A DNA stretch of 39,390 nt from RGIG4608 sp045635885 (GTDB lineage: Bacteria; Bacillota; Clostridia; Oscillospirales; CAG-272): assembly GCA_045635885.1 (NCBI GenBank), contig JAZTWO010000003.1, positions 1-39,390 of the forward strand, read 5' to 3'. Below the pieces are notes generated by a model. It did not search any database and was not told the DNA's origin. It was given only the letters and a program-made list of their open reading frames with translations. This document shows, piece after piece, positions 1 through 7,724 of the stretch; the stretch's first letter is position 1, and each line of letters starts with the position of its first letter. A program made the position numbers and the translations under genes.

Positions 1-3000
1 AATTCCATCTTCAGGAATTGTTACAAGTGTGAACTGGTAAGGCATCTTGTGTGTATCTGTATCTACAAGGTGATATTCGTTACATACAAGCTTGTTTTCG
101 CCTACTGTTGTGAAGTTGTAGATGAAGTAGGGGTTAACTTCGCCACATACATAGCAGTTCATATAGAAGTATGTGTGACCAAGTGCTTCTACTTCATCAT
201 CTGTGTATGTGTCACCACATTCACATGTGTATGTTGTGTAACCTGCTTCTGTACATGTGGGAGCTGTTACTGTTGCTTCGTATTTATGTTCGTGAGGAGC
301 TACTGTTGTTTCAACCAATTCAATCTGGAAGATGTAGTTGTTATCTGCAGGAATTGTGAGATAATAAACACCTGCTGCAGGAATTATAAGTTCAGAATAG
401 TACTGAACATTTTGAGCTGTTTCCTTAGTTGTTTCAGAAAGAACATTACCTTCTGCATCAAGAAGAGCGAAGTATCTTGCTTCACCGCCTGCTACATACC
501 AAATCTTAAGTGTGTAAGCACCGTCAACTGTAATCTTAAGAGCATTCTTTGTGGGAACGCCGGAATTTGTCTTTCCACCAAAGCTGAATCTCAATGTACC
601 TGAGAAATCGTCCCAAGTCTTTGAGCTTCCATCTACTCTGGAGTTCTTGCCCATGATGAATGTGAAGATGTCATTGTATTTGTATACATCACCATCTGCA
701 TATGTTCCCTTTGCGAACTCTTCCCATGTGCTAAAGTTAATAAGCTTATCGTTAGCAGGCTGAGGTTCTACATAATCGGGATCGATTGCGCCACAAACTG
801 TGCAATTACCTTCAGAATAGCTATGACCGAGAGCTGCCTTGAGTTCTGCGCTACATACAGTACATGTCTGTGCTGTTGTACATGTTGCTTCTGCACCTGC
901 TGTATGACCGAGAGCTGCTTTGAGTTCTGCGCTACATACAGTACATGTTTGTGCTGTTGTACATGTTGCTTCTGCACCTGCTGTATGACCGAGAGCTTCT
1001 TCTACACCCTTATCTGTAAGAGCTTCGTCATGGCAAGAGCATGCATAGTATGCGCCGTGACCTGCTTCTGTACATGTAGGATTCTTAGCCTCTACAAGTT
1101 CGATACCTTCGTGGAACTTAACTTCAATTGAGTAGAAATAGTTGTTGCCATTTACAGGAGTTACTGTAAGAACAGTATCTTCAAGAGCAATATAAGTGTG
1201 CCATTCAGCTGTGATTTCGTCACCGCCGTTAAGCTTATAAGATGTGTATCCGGAATAACCGTGAATTGTTACAACTGCGCCTGCCTTGAGTTCAAGGTTG
1301 AAGGAGCCGTTCTTAACCTGAGAATTGTTACCGCCGTTGTCACCGATCTGAATGCCTGAGAAATCAACGATAGAATCCTTATAGTTACCTTCGGAACCGA
1401 AGTTGATTGTAATATCAGAAGAGATTGTTCTATCGATGAACTCTTCAAGAAGGATGCCCTTGATATATGCCTTGGAGTATGTAGCTTCAGCATTAGGAAC
1501 GATAACTACCTTAGTTTCTTCCTTAACTGTGAACTTATAAATTCCACCATTACCAAGTTCTGCCTTTTCACCATTCAAATAGATATCAAAGATACCATAG
1601 CTTGTGCTATGTCCTGTGATAGTTACTGATGTGTTAGCAGGAACTACAAACTGAATGCTTGAGTCAGCGCCGAACTGGTGAGAATCACCGTTGTTTCTAA
1701 ATTCACCTACAATACCGAGTTTGCCGCTTGCAAGTGCTGCTGCAAATCCGTCTGCAGTTGTAAATCCAAATGCATCTGTTACGTCAAGTGTAGGAAGAAC
1801 TGTGTTACATACTGTACATTCGCAATTTTCCCAAACGTGACCAAGAGCTACTACTTCATTATCCTTGTATGTGTCGCCACAAGAACATGTGTATGTTGTG
1901 TAACCTGCTTCTGTACATGTAGGAGCTGTTACTGTCTTTTCGTAAGAGTGTACGTGAGGAGGAACATAGTTAGGATCTTCTTCTCCGCAAACATCACACT
2001 TACCTTCTACAAAGTTGTGTTCGCTTACCTTTGCACCACACCAGTTACAGTAGTGGTCGCTATCGATATCCATACAATGTGAGTTCTGTACGCCACAGTA
2101 ATCGCAGAAGTGATTCTTATCATCGTCTGCACACTTGGACATTGTATCATTACAGATGTCACACTTATGATTCTTATTGTTGTCTACACATTCGCTTACT
2201 TCAAGTCCGCAAACGTCACATTCGTGGTCACGAGGATCTTCGTCTTTATGACCAAGAGCTGCTACTTCATTATCCTTGTATGTGTCACCACAAGAACATG
2301 TGTATGTTGTGTAACCTGCTTCTGTACATGTGGGAGCTGTTACTGTTGCTTTATGAGAGTGAGCGCCAACTACATAAACACCATCAACTGCAATTGCATG
2401 CAAGCCATTAGCAAGTTTATTGGAGTTTGCACCGTCGTTGTTATGCTTTGCGGGGTTGAATCTTACGAAAGAACCACCGTTAACAACGATTGTACCAAGA
2501 ACATCTTCTAACTCGTTAATATCGAGTGTGAAGTCCATACCATTGTACAATACCTTTGCTTCATAACGACCACCATTGATTGTTATAGTTGCGCCACGTG
2601 TTGCAAAGATAGCTGTGCAACCGTCAGATACAAATGTACCGTTTTCGATTGTAACAACTGCACCGTCGATAGCAGAGATTACTTCAACGTGTTCTCCTTC
2701 ACCTGTAGCGAGCATTGTACCGTTACCTGTGATTGTTACGTTTGCACCGTTCTTAACCAAGAGAACTTCAACAACTTCTGCATCAAATGCAGCGTCAACT
2801 GTCTTACCGTTAAGGTCGATAGTTACTTTTCTTGTTGAACCGTCTACAACGATAGTTTTTGTGAGAACGATGTCTCTAAGAACTACTACTGTTTCACCAT
2901 TAGCTGCATTAATTGCTGCCTGAAGTGTTGCATAGTATCTATCACCAATTCTTGCTTCAATAGCAGGAACTACTGATGTGGGTTTTTCTACATATGCGCT

Positions 3001-4956
3001 ACCAACAACTGTGTCAGCACCTGTTACGTTTTCACCAACAACATCGGATACTGTAACTCCGTTAGTTGAGATTGTACCAATAGCAACACCTGTGGAGTTA
3101 ACCCAAAGATCACTATTTGCTGTGAGTGTTACGTTAGATACGCTTGCACCGTTTACACTTGCTGAGCCGGATGTAATACCCATGATACCGCCAAGAAGTC
3201 CTTTACCTGAAAGAGCAAGTCCGGAAACCTCTGCGTCAACAACGTGTACGCCATTAGCATAACCAGCAACTGCACCGGCGCCTGCTGATGCAACGATATA
3301 AGAACCATCTGCTCCAGCAACCTTGCAATCCTTAATTGTGATATTGCTACTGTATGCATAACCAACGATTGCACCAACACCGTAAATTTCTTTTGCGTTA
3401 ATTTCGATATTACCACAAACTGTTACATTTTCTATTGTTCCCTTACCTGCATATACGAAGCCAACTACTGCAGCAACGTTATTACCTGTAAAGTCACCTG
3501 TGTTGATAGAAACGTTTTCAATTGTAAGGTTCTTAACTACAGCATCACCGTAGATTGCACCAAACAAACCACCGCAAACATAACCGTCAGATTTCTTAGC
3601 AGTTTCTGTTGCGTTAAGGTTGTACAATGTATAACCCTTACCATCGAAAATACCATCGAATGTTGCGTTGCAGTCGTCACCAATGTTAACGCTCCAATCA
3701 ACGCTTGCCATATCGATATTTGCACCAAGAGCTACATATACGCCCTTAGCATTATATTTTGTTTCACCTTCGTTAACACTATCTCTGAATGCTACAAGTG
3801 CTTCAAGAGAGTCAATAACGTAAGGATCTTCTTCTGTACCTGCACCTGCAAGAACAAGTGCCGCAACCACATCACGGTTTTCTGTTACACCACAAGCAGA
3901 GCATGTGTAAACTGTGTAACCTTCTGCCTTGTATGTAGGAGCTACAACTTCGCCTGCCACCATATTGTGACCGAGAGCTTCACCTTCTGTTGCACCACAT
4001 ACTGAGCATGTCTTAGCAACTGTGCATGTTGCATCTGCCCATGTGTGACCGAGAGCTTCGCCCTGTGTTTCACCACAAGAGCACTTGGGAGCTTCTGTAC
4101 ATGTAGCATCGCTCCAAGAGTGAACGTGAGGAGCTTCAACTGTAATTGTAACTGTTGTACCCTTAAGAGTAACTGTTACTGTGCTACCGGATGTAGCTAC
4201 TGTATATGCCTTATCCGCAGAAGGATATGCTGTGCCCCAGTCGTGGTCACGAGCAACCTTAAGAAGATAAGAACCAGCTGCTACGTTTGTATATACCTTT
4301 GTGTATACACCGTTAGCATATGTCATATCGTTTGCTACGTTACCTGTATCCCATTCTGTTCCAAGGTGTGCACCAGAACCTGCAACTGTGAATGTTGCCT
4401 GTTCGTTACATCTTGTGCAAAGGTGAGATGAATTGTATGTGTGACCGAGAGCACTTGCTACCTCTTCACCGCACTTTGTACAAAGCTGTGCTGTTGTACA
4501 TGTAGCTGCTGCACCACCAACGTGTGAGCAAGAAGAGTTAGCTGTTGTCCAAGTTCCGCCACCTTTATCCCAAGTTCCCTCTTTAACGGTATAGTGATTT
4601 GTACCGTTTGTAGGAATTGTAAGGTCAGCCGTTTGATTCCACTTGTTATTCCAGTTGTTCGCTGTCGCACCGGGATTCATACGGCAGAAAATAACATTGG
4701 GATAAGTTTGGCTTGTGGGAACCTTTACTTCGTATGCACCAACACTAGAATTCCAAGTCATTGAAACCCATGTTTCGCCATTTCCAAAGAAATATGCTGC
4801 AAAACGTGCTCCATCTACTTTCCAGTTAGCATTAGGAGTCAAGTAAAGGTATTCCGGCTGAGAAGCTGCACTTGTTGTAAAGTTAAATGCTGATACCACA
4901 GCAAAAGCCATCATCAAAACAAGCGCAAGCGCCAAGATTTTGCTTAACTTTCTCAT
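1..4956 (-). CDS. Giant secreted surface protein with CBM26-like domain and Cys-rich repeats (C-terminus beyond window)
   Basis: This is an open reading frame of at least 1652 codons that runs off the left edge with no stop. The ATG has AGAAAGGAC (4966-4974) 9 nt upstream. Residues 1 to about 31 form a signal peptide (MRKLSKILALALVLMMAFAV, then an AxA-like site). Residues about 33-125 resemble a starch-binding CBM26-type module (YFFGNGETW, VIFCRMNP, NKWNQT). Residues about 140-185, 273-365, 863-1050, 1285-1395 and 1555-1600 hold CxxC repeats of the TAPTCTEAGYTTYTCSCGDT type. Residues about 372-660 and 666-860 are Gly/Asn/Val-rich, with beta-helix-like strands in which IENVTV-like phrases recur. 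Residues about 1053-1285 and 1400-1550 look like beta-sandwich binding modules. No catalytic domain is visible in the part present. By inference it is an adhesin or carbohydrate-binding cell-surface or exported protein. The anchoring or enzymatic domain, if any, must lie beyond the window. Confidence 0.85.
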   Translation of the reverse strand, partial: MRKLSKILALALVLMMAFAVVSAFNFTTSAASQPEYLYLTPNANWKVDGARFAAYFFGNGETWVSMTWNSSVGAYEVKVPTSQTYPNVIFCRMNPGATANNWNNKWNQTADLTIPTNGTNHYTVKEGTWDKGGGTWTTANSSCSHVGGAAATCTTAQLCTKCGEEVASALGHTYNSSHLCTRCNEQATFTVAGSGAHLGTEWDTGNVANDMTYANGVYTKVYTNVAAGSYLLKVARDHDWGTAYPSADKAYTVATSGSTVTVTLKGTTVTITVEAPHVHSWSDATCTEAPKCSCGETQGEALGHTWADATCTVAKTCSVCGATEGEALGHNMVAGEVVAPTYKAEGYTVYTCSACGVTENRDVVAALVLAGAGTEEDPYVIDSLEALVAFRDSVNEGETKYNAKGVYVALGANIDMASVDWSVNIGDDCNATFDGIFDGKGYTLYNLNATETAKKSDGYVCGGLFGAIYGDAVVKNLTIENVSINTGDFTGNNVAAVVGFVYAGKGTIENVTVCGNIEINAKEIYGVGAIVGYAYSSNITIKDCKVAGADGSYIVASAGAGAVAGYANGVHVVDAEVSGLALSGKGLLGGIMGITSGSASVNGASVSNVTLTANSDLWVNSTGVAIGTISTNGVTVSDVVGENVTGADTVVGSAYVEKPTSVVPAIEARIGDRYYATLQAAINAANGETVVVLRDIVLTKTIVVDGSTRKVTIDLNGKTVDAAFDAEVVEVLLVKNGANVTITGNGTMLATGEGEHVEVISAIDGAVVTIENGTFVSDGCTAIFATRGATITINGGRYEAKVLYNGMDFTLDINELEDVLGTIVVNGGSFVRFNPAKHNNDGANSNKLANGLHAIAVDGVYVVGAHSHKATVTAPTCTEAGYTTYTCSCGDTYKDNEVAALGHKDEDPRDHECDVCGLEVSECVDNNKNHKCDICNDTMSKCADDDKNHFCDYCGVQNSHCMDIDSDHYCNWCGAKVSEHNFVEGKCDVCGEEDPNYVPPHVHSYEKTVTAPTCTEAGYTTYTCSCGDTYKDNEVVALGHVWENCECTVCNTVLPTLDVTDAFGFTTADGFAAALASGKLGIVGEFRNNGDSHQFGADSSIQFVVPANTSVTITGHSTSYGIFDIYLNGEKAELGNGGIYKFTVKEETKVVIVPNAEATYSKAYIKGILLEEFIDRTISSDITINFGSEGNYKDSIVDFSGIQIGDNGGNNSQVKNGSFNLELKAGAVVTIHGYSGYTSYKLNGGDEITAEWHTYIALEDTVLTVTPVNGNNYFYSIEVKFHEGIELVEAKNPTCTEAGHGAYYACSCHDEALTDKGVEEALGHTAGAEATCTTAQTCTVCSAELKAALGHTAGAEATCTTAQTCTVCSAELKAALGHSYSEGNCTVCGAIDPDYVEPQPANDKLINFSTWEEFAKGTYADGDVYKYNDIFTFIMGKNSRVDGSSKTWDDFSGTLRFSFGGKTNSGVPTKNALKITVDGAYTLKIWYVAGGEARYFALLDAEGNVLSETTKETAQNVQYYSELIIPAAGVYYLTIPADNNYIFQIELVETTVAPHEHKYEATVTAPTCTEAGYTTYTCECGDTYTDDEVEALGHTYFYMNCYVCGEVNPYFIYNFTTVGENKLVCNEYHLVDTDTHKMPYQFTLVTIPEDGI
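176..277 (-). repeat. Dispersed ~101-bp intragenic repeat, copy A
   Basis: Copy A encodes the TVTAPTCTEAGYTTYTC block followed by a GHTY-type end. Near-identical DNA recurs at about 1838-1936 and 2249-2350 in the same gene. Confidence 0.8.
822..983 (-). repeat. 81-bp tandem duplication (2 copies) in the surface protein gene
   Basis: Two adjacent 81-bp units (822-902 and 903-983) encode the same 27 residues, beginning ALGHTAGAEATCTTAQTC. I see two base differences between the copies (C/T in the Leu codon and in the TCTG/TTTG stretch), both silent. This points to recent in-frame unit duplication or homogenisation by recombination. Confidence 0.9.
1838..1936 (-). repeat. Dispersed ~101-bp intragenic repeat, copy B
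   Basis: Copy B encodes TVTAPTCTEAGYTTYTCSCG followed by DTYKDNEVVALGH. Its DNA is almost the same as copy C at 2249-2350. Confidence 0.8.
2249..2350 (-). repeat. Dispersed ~101-bp intragenic repeat, copy C
   Basis: Copy C matches copy B at nearly every base. It is followed on the coding strand by the Asp/Asn-rich Cys repeats (roughly 1970-2250) that also occur in the pectate lyase lipoprotein at 19403-21793. Confidence 0.8.
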
Positions 4957-4986
4957 AAAAATTAAGTCCTTTCTATAGATTTTTTT

Positions 4987-5002
4987 AAGTACTTTAGTAC
5001 TT
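4987..5002. promoter_or_regulatory. Perfect 16-bp palindrome at the start of the surface-protein transcript
   Basis: The arms AAGTACT and AGTACTT are separated by TT. The element lies just downstream of the predicted -10 (5010-5015), covering about +1 to +16, and upstream of the ribosome site. It is placed like a repressor operator or a short 5' mRNA stem. No second copy was noticed in the window. Confidence 0.55.
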
Positions 5003-5009
5003 AATGGAT

Positions 5010-5038
5010 ATTATAACACCTAATAATATATAAAACAA
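5010..5038 (-). promoter_or_regulatory. Promoter of the surface protein gene
   Basis: On the minus strand, the -35 is TTGTTT (5033-5038), the spacer is 17 bp and the -10 is TATAAT (5010-5015). The start codon is at 4956. Confidence 0.75.
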
Positions 5039-5040
5039 TA

Positions 5041-5348
5041 CTTTTTTGTTAACTTTTTCTAAATTTGTAAATATGCACAAGTTCACAAAAAAATAATTAG
5101 TTAAAAACACAATTAAACAAGCTTTTAATTTACAAAAAATTAACATTTGGATTATTGAACGTTCTTCTCTGATTTTTGGAGAGCAAAATCATTTTAATTG
5201 TCAAAATTCGATTCGTTTCTCCAACTACAGTTGACATTTTGGAGGCATTTTTTTGCGTTTTTTTATCAAAAAATGGAGTTTTTATCAATTTGTTTGCGTT
5301 TTGCAACCACAAGTTGCAAAATTTTTACACAAAAGTTGATTTTGGGGG
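5041..5348. other. Gene-free AT-rich region between divergent genes, with two further inverted repeats
   Basis: No credible coding sequence is seen here; the small ORFs in this stretch lack ribosome sites and family resemblance. Two inverted repeats stand out. The first is CAACT-AC-AGTTG at 5222-5233. The second has arms TTTTGCAAC (5299-5307) and GTTGCAAAA (5313-5321) around CACAA and is followed by TTTTT. The second ends 27 bp upstream of the -35 of the HTH-GlmM operon. It could be an operator for a DNA-binding protein or a weak plus-strand terminator. Confidence 0.5.
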
Positions 5349-5377
5349 TTGTAATTTTGAGATATATTTAGTATAAT
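5349..5377 (+). promoter_or_regulatory. Promoter of the HTH-GlmM/GlmU-like operon
   Basis: The -35 is TTGTAA (5349-5354), the spacer is 17 bp and the -10 is TATAAT (5372-5377). The ribosome site AAGGAG (5403-5408) is 7 nt before the ATG at 5416. Confidence 0.8.
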
Positions 5378-5415
5378 GAGTATAGAACAAAAATTCTTAA
5401 CGAAGGAGTAAAATT

Positions 5416-7035
5416 ATGACCATTGGACAAAAGATAATTCAACTTCGAAACAGTATGGGAATCTCCCAAGAAAAGCTCGCAGAACTTATGGGAGTTTCTC
5501 GTCAATCAATATCAAAATGGGAGATGGAACAGGCCGTTCCCCAAGTTGATAAGATATTGCAAATTGCAGACATTTTCTCAGTTTCTTGCGACGAGCTTCT
5601 TCACGACAATATCGATCTTCGCAGAACAATTACTGCACCTTTAGCAAACAAATATTTTGGTACTGACGGATTCCGTGGTGAAGCTAATGTTGGTCTTACA
5701 TCCATGCATGCTTACAAGGTGGGAAGATTCCTTGGTTGGTACTATTCCCTTCAGCTTCAGGGTGAAGAAAAAAATTCACGTCGCCCCAAAATAGTAATTG
5801 GCAAGGACACACGTCGCTCAAGCTATATGCTTGAATATGCTATTGCATCGGGTATTGCAACCTCGGGTGCAGATGCCTATATGCTCCACGTTACAACAAC
5901 ACCAAGCGTTTCATACGTTACAAGAATGGATGGTTTCGACTGTGGAATTATGATTACCGCTTCTCACAATCCCTTCTATGACAATGGGATTAAGGTTATC
6001 AACCGTTACGGTGAAAAGCTTGATGACGAAACTACCGCCCTTATCGAAGCTTATCTTGATGGAAATCTTAGTTTGCTTGGCATAAGCGGTGATGACCTTC
6101 CTTTAGCGGTTGGTGAAAAGGTTGGTAGTATTCACGACCACATTAGTGGCAGAAATAGATATATCGGTTATCTTATCTCTGTTGCTTCAAATTCATACAA
6201 AAAGCTTCGCATAGGTCTTGACTGTGCAAACGGTGCTTCTTGGTCGATTGCTCGCGCGGTATTCGGTGCGCTTGGTGCGCAACTCTACGTTATCGGTGAC
6301 GAGCCCGATGGGTTGAACGTTAATAAAAATTGCGGTTCAACACATATTGAAAACCTTGCAAAGCTTGTTCGTGAAAAGCATCTTGACGTTGGCTTTGCAT
6401 TTGATGGCGACTGCGACCGTTGTCTTGCTATTGACGAAAATGGAAATATCGTTGATGGCGACAAAATTATGTATCTTCTTGCAAAGCGTCTTAAATCCCG
6501 TGGCATGCTTAATGATAACACCGTTGTTGCAACCGTTATGTCGAACAGCGGATTTGTTTCATCACTTAACAAAATTGGAATCAACTGCGTTCAAACCAAG
6601 GTTGGCGACCGTTTTGTTTACGAATGCATGCAGGAGAAGGGATACTCAATGGGCGGTGAGCAATCAGGTCACATCATCTTGAAAAAATACGCTACAACAG
6701 GTGACGGTATTTTGACCGCCATTATGATAACAGAAGAAATTTGCGACAGTAAATCCTCCCTTTCCTCTCTTGTTGATGACGTTATGGTTTATCCTCAATA
6801 TTTAGTTAACGTTCGTGTTTCTGACAAAGACGAAGTAATGAACGATAAAAGCGTTCTTGCAGCCGTTAAAGAAGTTGAAGCGCTTATTGACGGCAACGGA
6901 AGAGTTCTTCTTCGTCCAAGTGGAACAGAGCCGCTTATTCGAGTTATGACCGAATGTGAAACTGAAGAAAAATGTCACGAATATGCAGATATAATTGTTA
7001 AAGCAATAGTTGACGGAGGATACAAAATTGGATAA
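5416..7035 (+). CDS. glmM: Xre-family HTH domain fused to phosphoglucosamine mutase
   Basis: The protein has 539 residues. Residues 1 to about 62 form a Cro/C1-type helix-turn-helix (GISQEKLAELMGVSRQSISK, 15-34). Residues 80-539 form a complete alpha-D-phosphohexomutase of the GlmM type. It has YFGTDGFRG (80-88), the phosphoserine loop TASHNP (181-186, Ser183), the metal loop DGDCDR (330-335), the sugar loop GEQSGH (414-419) and the phosphate loop RPSGTEP (500-506). GlmM converts glucosamine-6-P to glucosamine-1-P for UDP-GlcNAc. The fusion is one uninterrupted frame. The ATG before the HTH has a strong ribosome site, and no start codon lies close before YFGTDG. DGDCDR replaces the more usual DGDGDR or DGDADR, but the metal-binding Asp residues are kept. 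A regulatory role for the HTH, such as enzyme-state-dependent autoregulation, is inference. The gene overlaps the next by 8 bp. Confidence 0.9.
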   Translation: MTIGQKIIQLRNSMGISQEKLAELMGVSRQSISKWEMEQAVPQVDKILQIADIFSVSCDELLHDNIDLRRTITAPLANKYFGTDGFRGEANVGLTSMHAYKVGRFLGWYYSLQLQGEEKNSRRPKIVIGKDTRRSSYMLEYAIASGIATSGADAYMLHVTTTPSVSYVTRMDGFDCGIMITASHNPFYDNGIKVINRYGEKLDDETTALIEAYLDGNLSLLGISGDDLPLAVGEKVGSIHDHISGRNRYIGYLISVASNSYKKLRIGLDCANGASWSIARAVFGALGAQLYVIGDEPDGLNVNKNCGSTHIENLAKLVREKHLDVGFAFDGDCDRCLAIDENGNIVDGDKIMYLLAKRLKSRGMLNDNTVVATVMSNSGFVSSLNKIGINCVQTKVGDRFVYECMQEKGYSMGGEQSGHIILKKYATTGDGILTAIMITEEICDSKSSLSSLVDDVMVYPQYLVNVRVSDKDEVMNDKSVLAAVKEVEALIDGNGRVLLRPSGTEPLIRVMTECETEEKCHEYADIIVKAIVDGGYKIG

Positions 7036-7690
7036 AAAGGTAAAAACTAACGAATTATTTGATTGTGTAACTCCCTATCTCACTTCTCTTTTTGAAAAAA
7101 GCGAATATCCTTGGGATATGCTACCCAAAATCAAAGACCTTGCTAAAAAACTCATTGAAGACGGAATTGAAGGATACACTTTAATTTCAGACGGAGTTTT
7201 AGTTGGTGAAAACGTTAAAATTTATCCTAATACCACTATCGAAGGCCCAACGGTTATTGGTTCGGGGACTGAAATTCGTCCCGGTGCCTTTATTCGAGGC
7301 GGTGTTATCACAGGCGAAAACTGTGTTATTGGAAATTCAAGTGAATTAAAAAACTGCATTCTTCTTAACAAAGTGCAAATTCCACATTATAATTATGTGG
7401 GTGACTCAATTCTTGGCAACAAAGCACACACGGGGGCAGGAACTATATGCTCAAACCTCAAAAGCGATGGCAAAAACGTTGTTGTTCGCGGCGATATCGA
7501 CTATCCCACGGGGCTTCGCAAAGTTGGTGGCATTTTGGCTGACGGCGCAGACGTTGGGTGCAATTCCGTTATAAATCCTGGAACAGTTATCGGCAAAAAC
7601 ACAAGTGTTTATCCCTTGACATCATTGCGTGGAGTTTATCCCGCAGATTGCATTGTAAAGGACACTAACGTTGTTGTAAAAAGAATATAA
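7028..7690 (+). CDS. GlmU-like hexapeptide-repeat (left-handed beta-helix) acyltransferase
   Basis: The protein has 220 residues from a TTG start at 7028, chosen because GGAGGA (7015-7020) is 7 nt upstream. A TTG at 7010 is in frame but lacks a ribosome site. The N-terminal ~65 residues are mostly helical. From about residue 65 onward, hexapeptide repeats (VKIYPNTTIEGPTVIGSGTE) build a left-handed beta-helix, with the GlmU-like segment HTGAGTICSNLKSDGKN. No nucleotidyltransferase (Rossmann) domain is present. It therefore matches only the acetyltransferase half of GlmU and similar stand-alone clostridial proteins often annotated as UDP-GlcNAc pyrophosphorylase. Translational coupling with the GlmM gene suggests it acetylates glucosamine-1-P. 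The exact substrate is inferred from context. Confidence 0.8.
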   Translation: MDKKVKTNELFDCVTPYLTSLFEKSEYPWDMLPKIKDLAKKLIEDGIEGYTLISDGVLVGENVKIYPNTTIEGPTVIGSGTEIRPGAFIRGGVITGENCVIGNSSELKNCILLNKVQIPHYNYVGDSILGNKAHTGAGTICSNLKSDGKNVVVRGDIDYPTGLRKVGGILADGADVGCNSVINPGTVIGKNTSVYPLTSLRGVYPADCIVKDTNVVVKRI

Positions 7691-7692
7691 AA

Positions 7693-7724
7693 AATGGCGG
7701 TCGTTTGACCGCCATTGTTTTTTT
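7693..7724. terminator. Bidirectional rho-independent terminator
   Basis: The stem arms are AATGGCGGTC (7693-7702) and GACCGCCATT (7707-7716), with a T-run on the plus side and an A-run on the left serving the minus strand. It lies between the GlmU-like gene and the convergent CotH gene. Confidence 0.9.

Noticed and set aside
49..4431. Several Cys-rich plus-strand open frames opposite the surface protein
   Set aside because: They mirror the repeat codons of the minus-strand gene, lack ribosome sites and show no independent family resemblance.
5231..5259. TTGACA at 5231-5236 as a plus-strand promoter
   Set aside because: No acceptable -10 occurs at 16-18 bp. The TTGTAA/TATAAT pair at 5349-5377 is far better.
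5130..5376. Small open frames in the divergent intergenic region
   Set aside because: They have AT-rich composition with no ribosome sites, and the plus-strand frame runs over the promoter of the HTH-GlmM gene.
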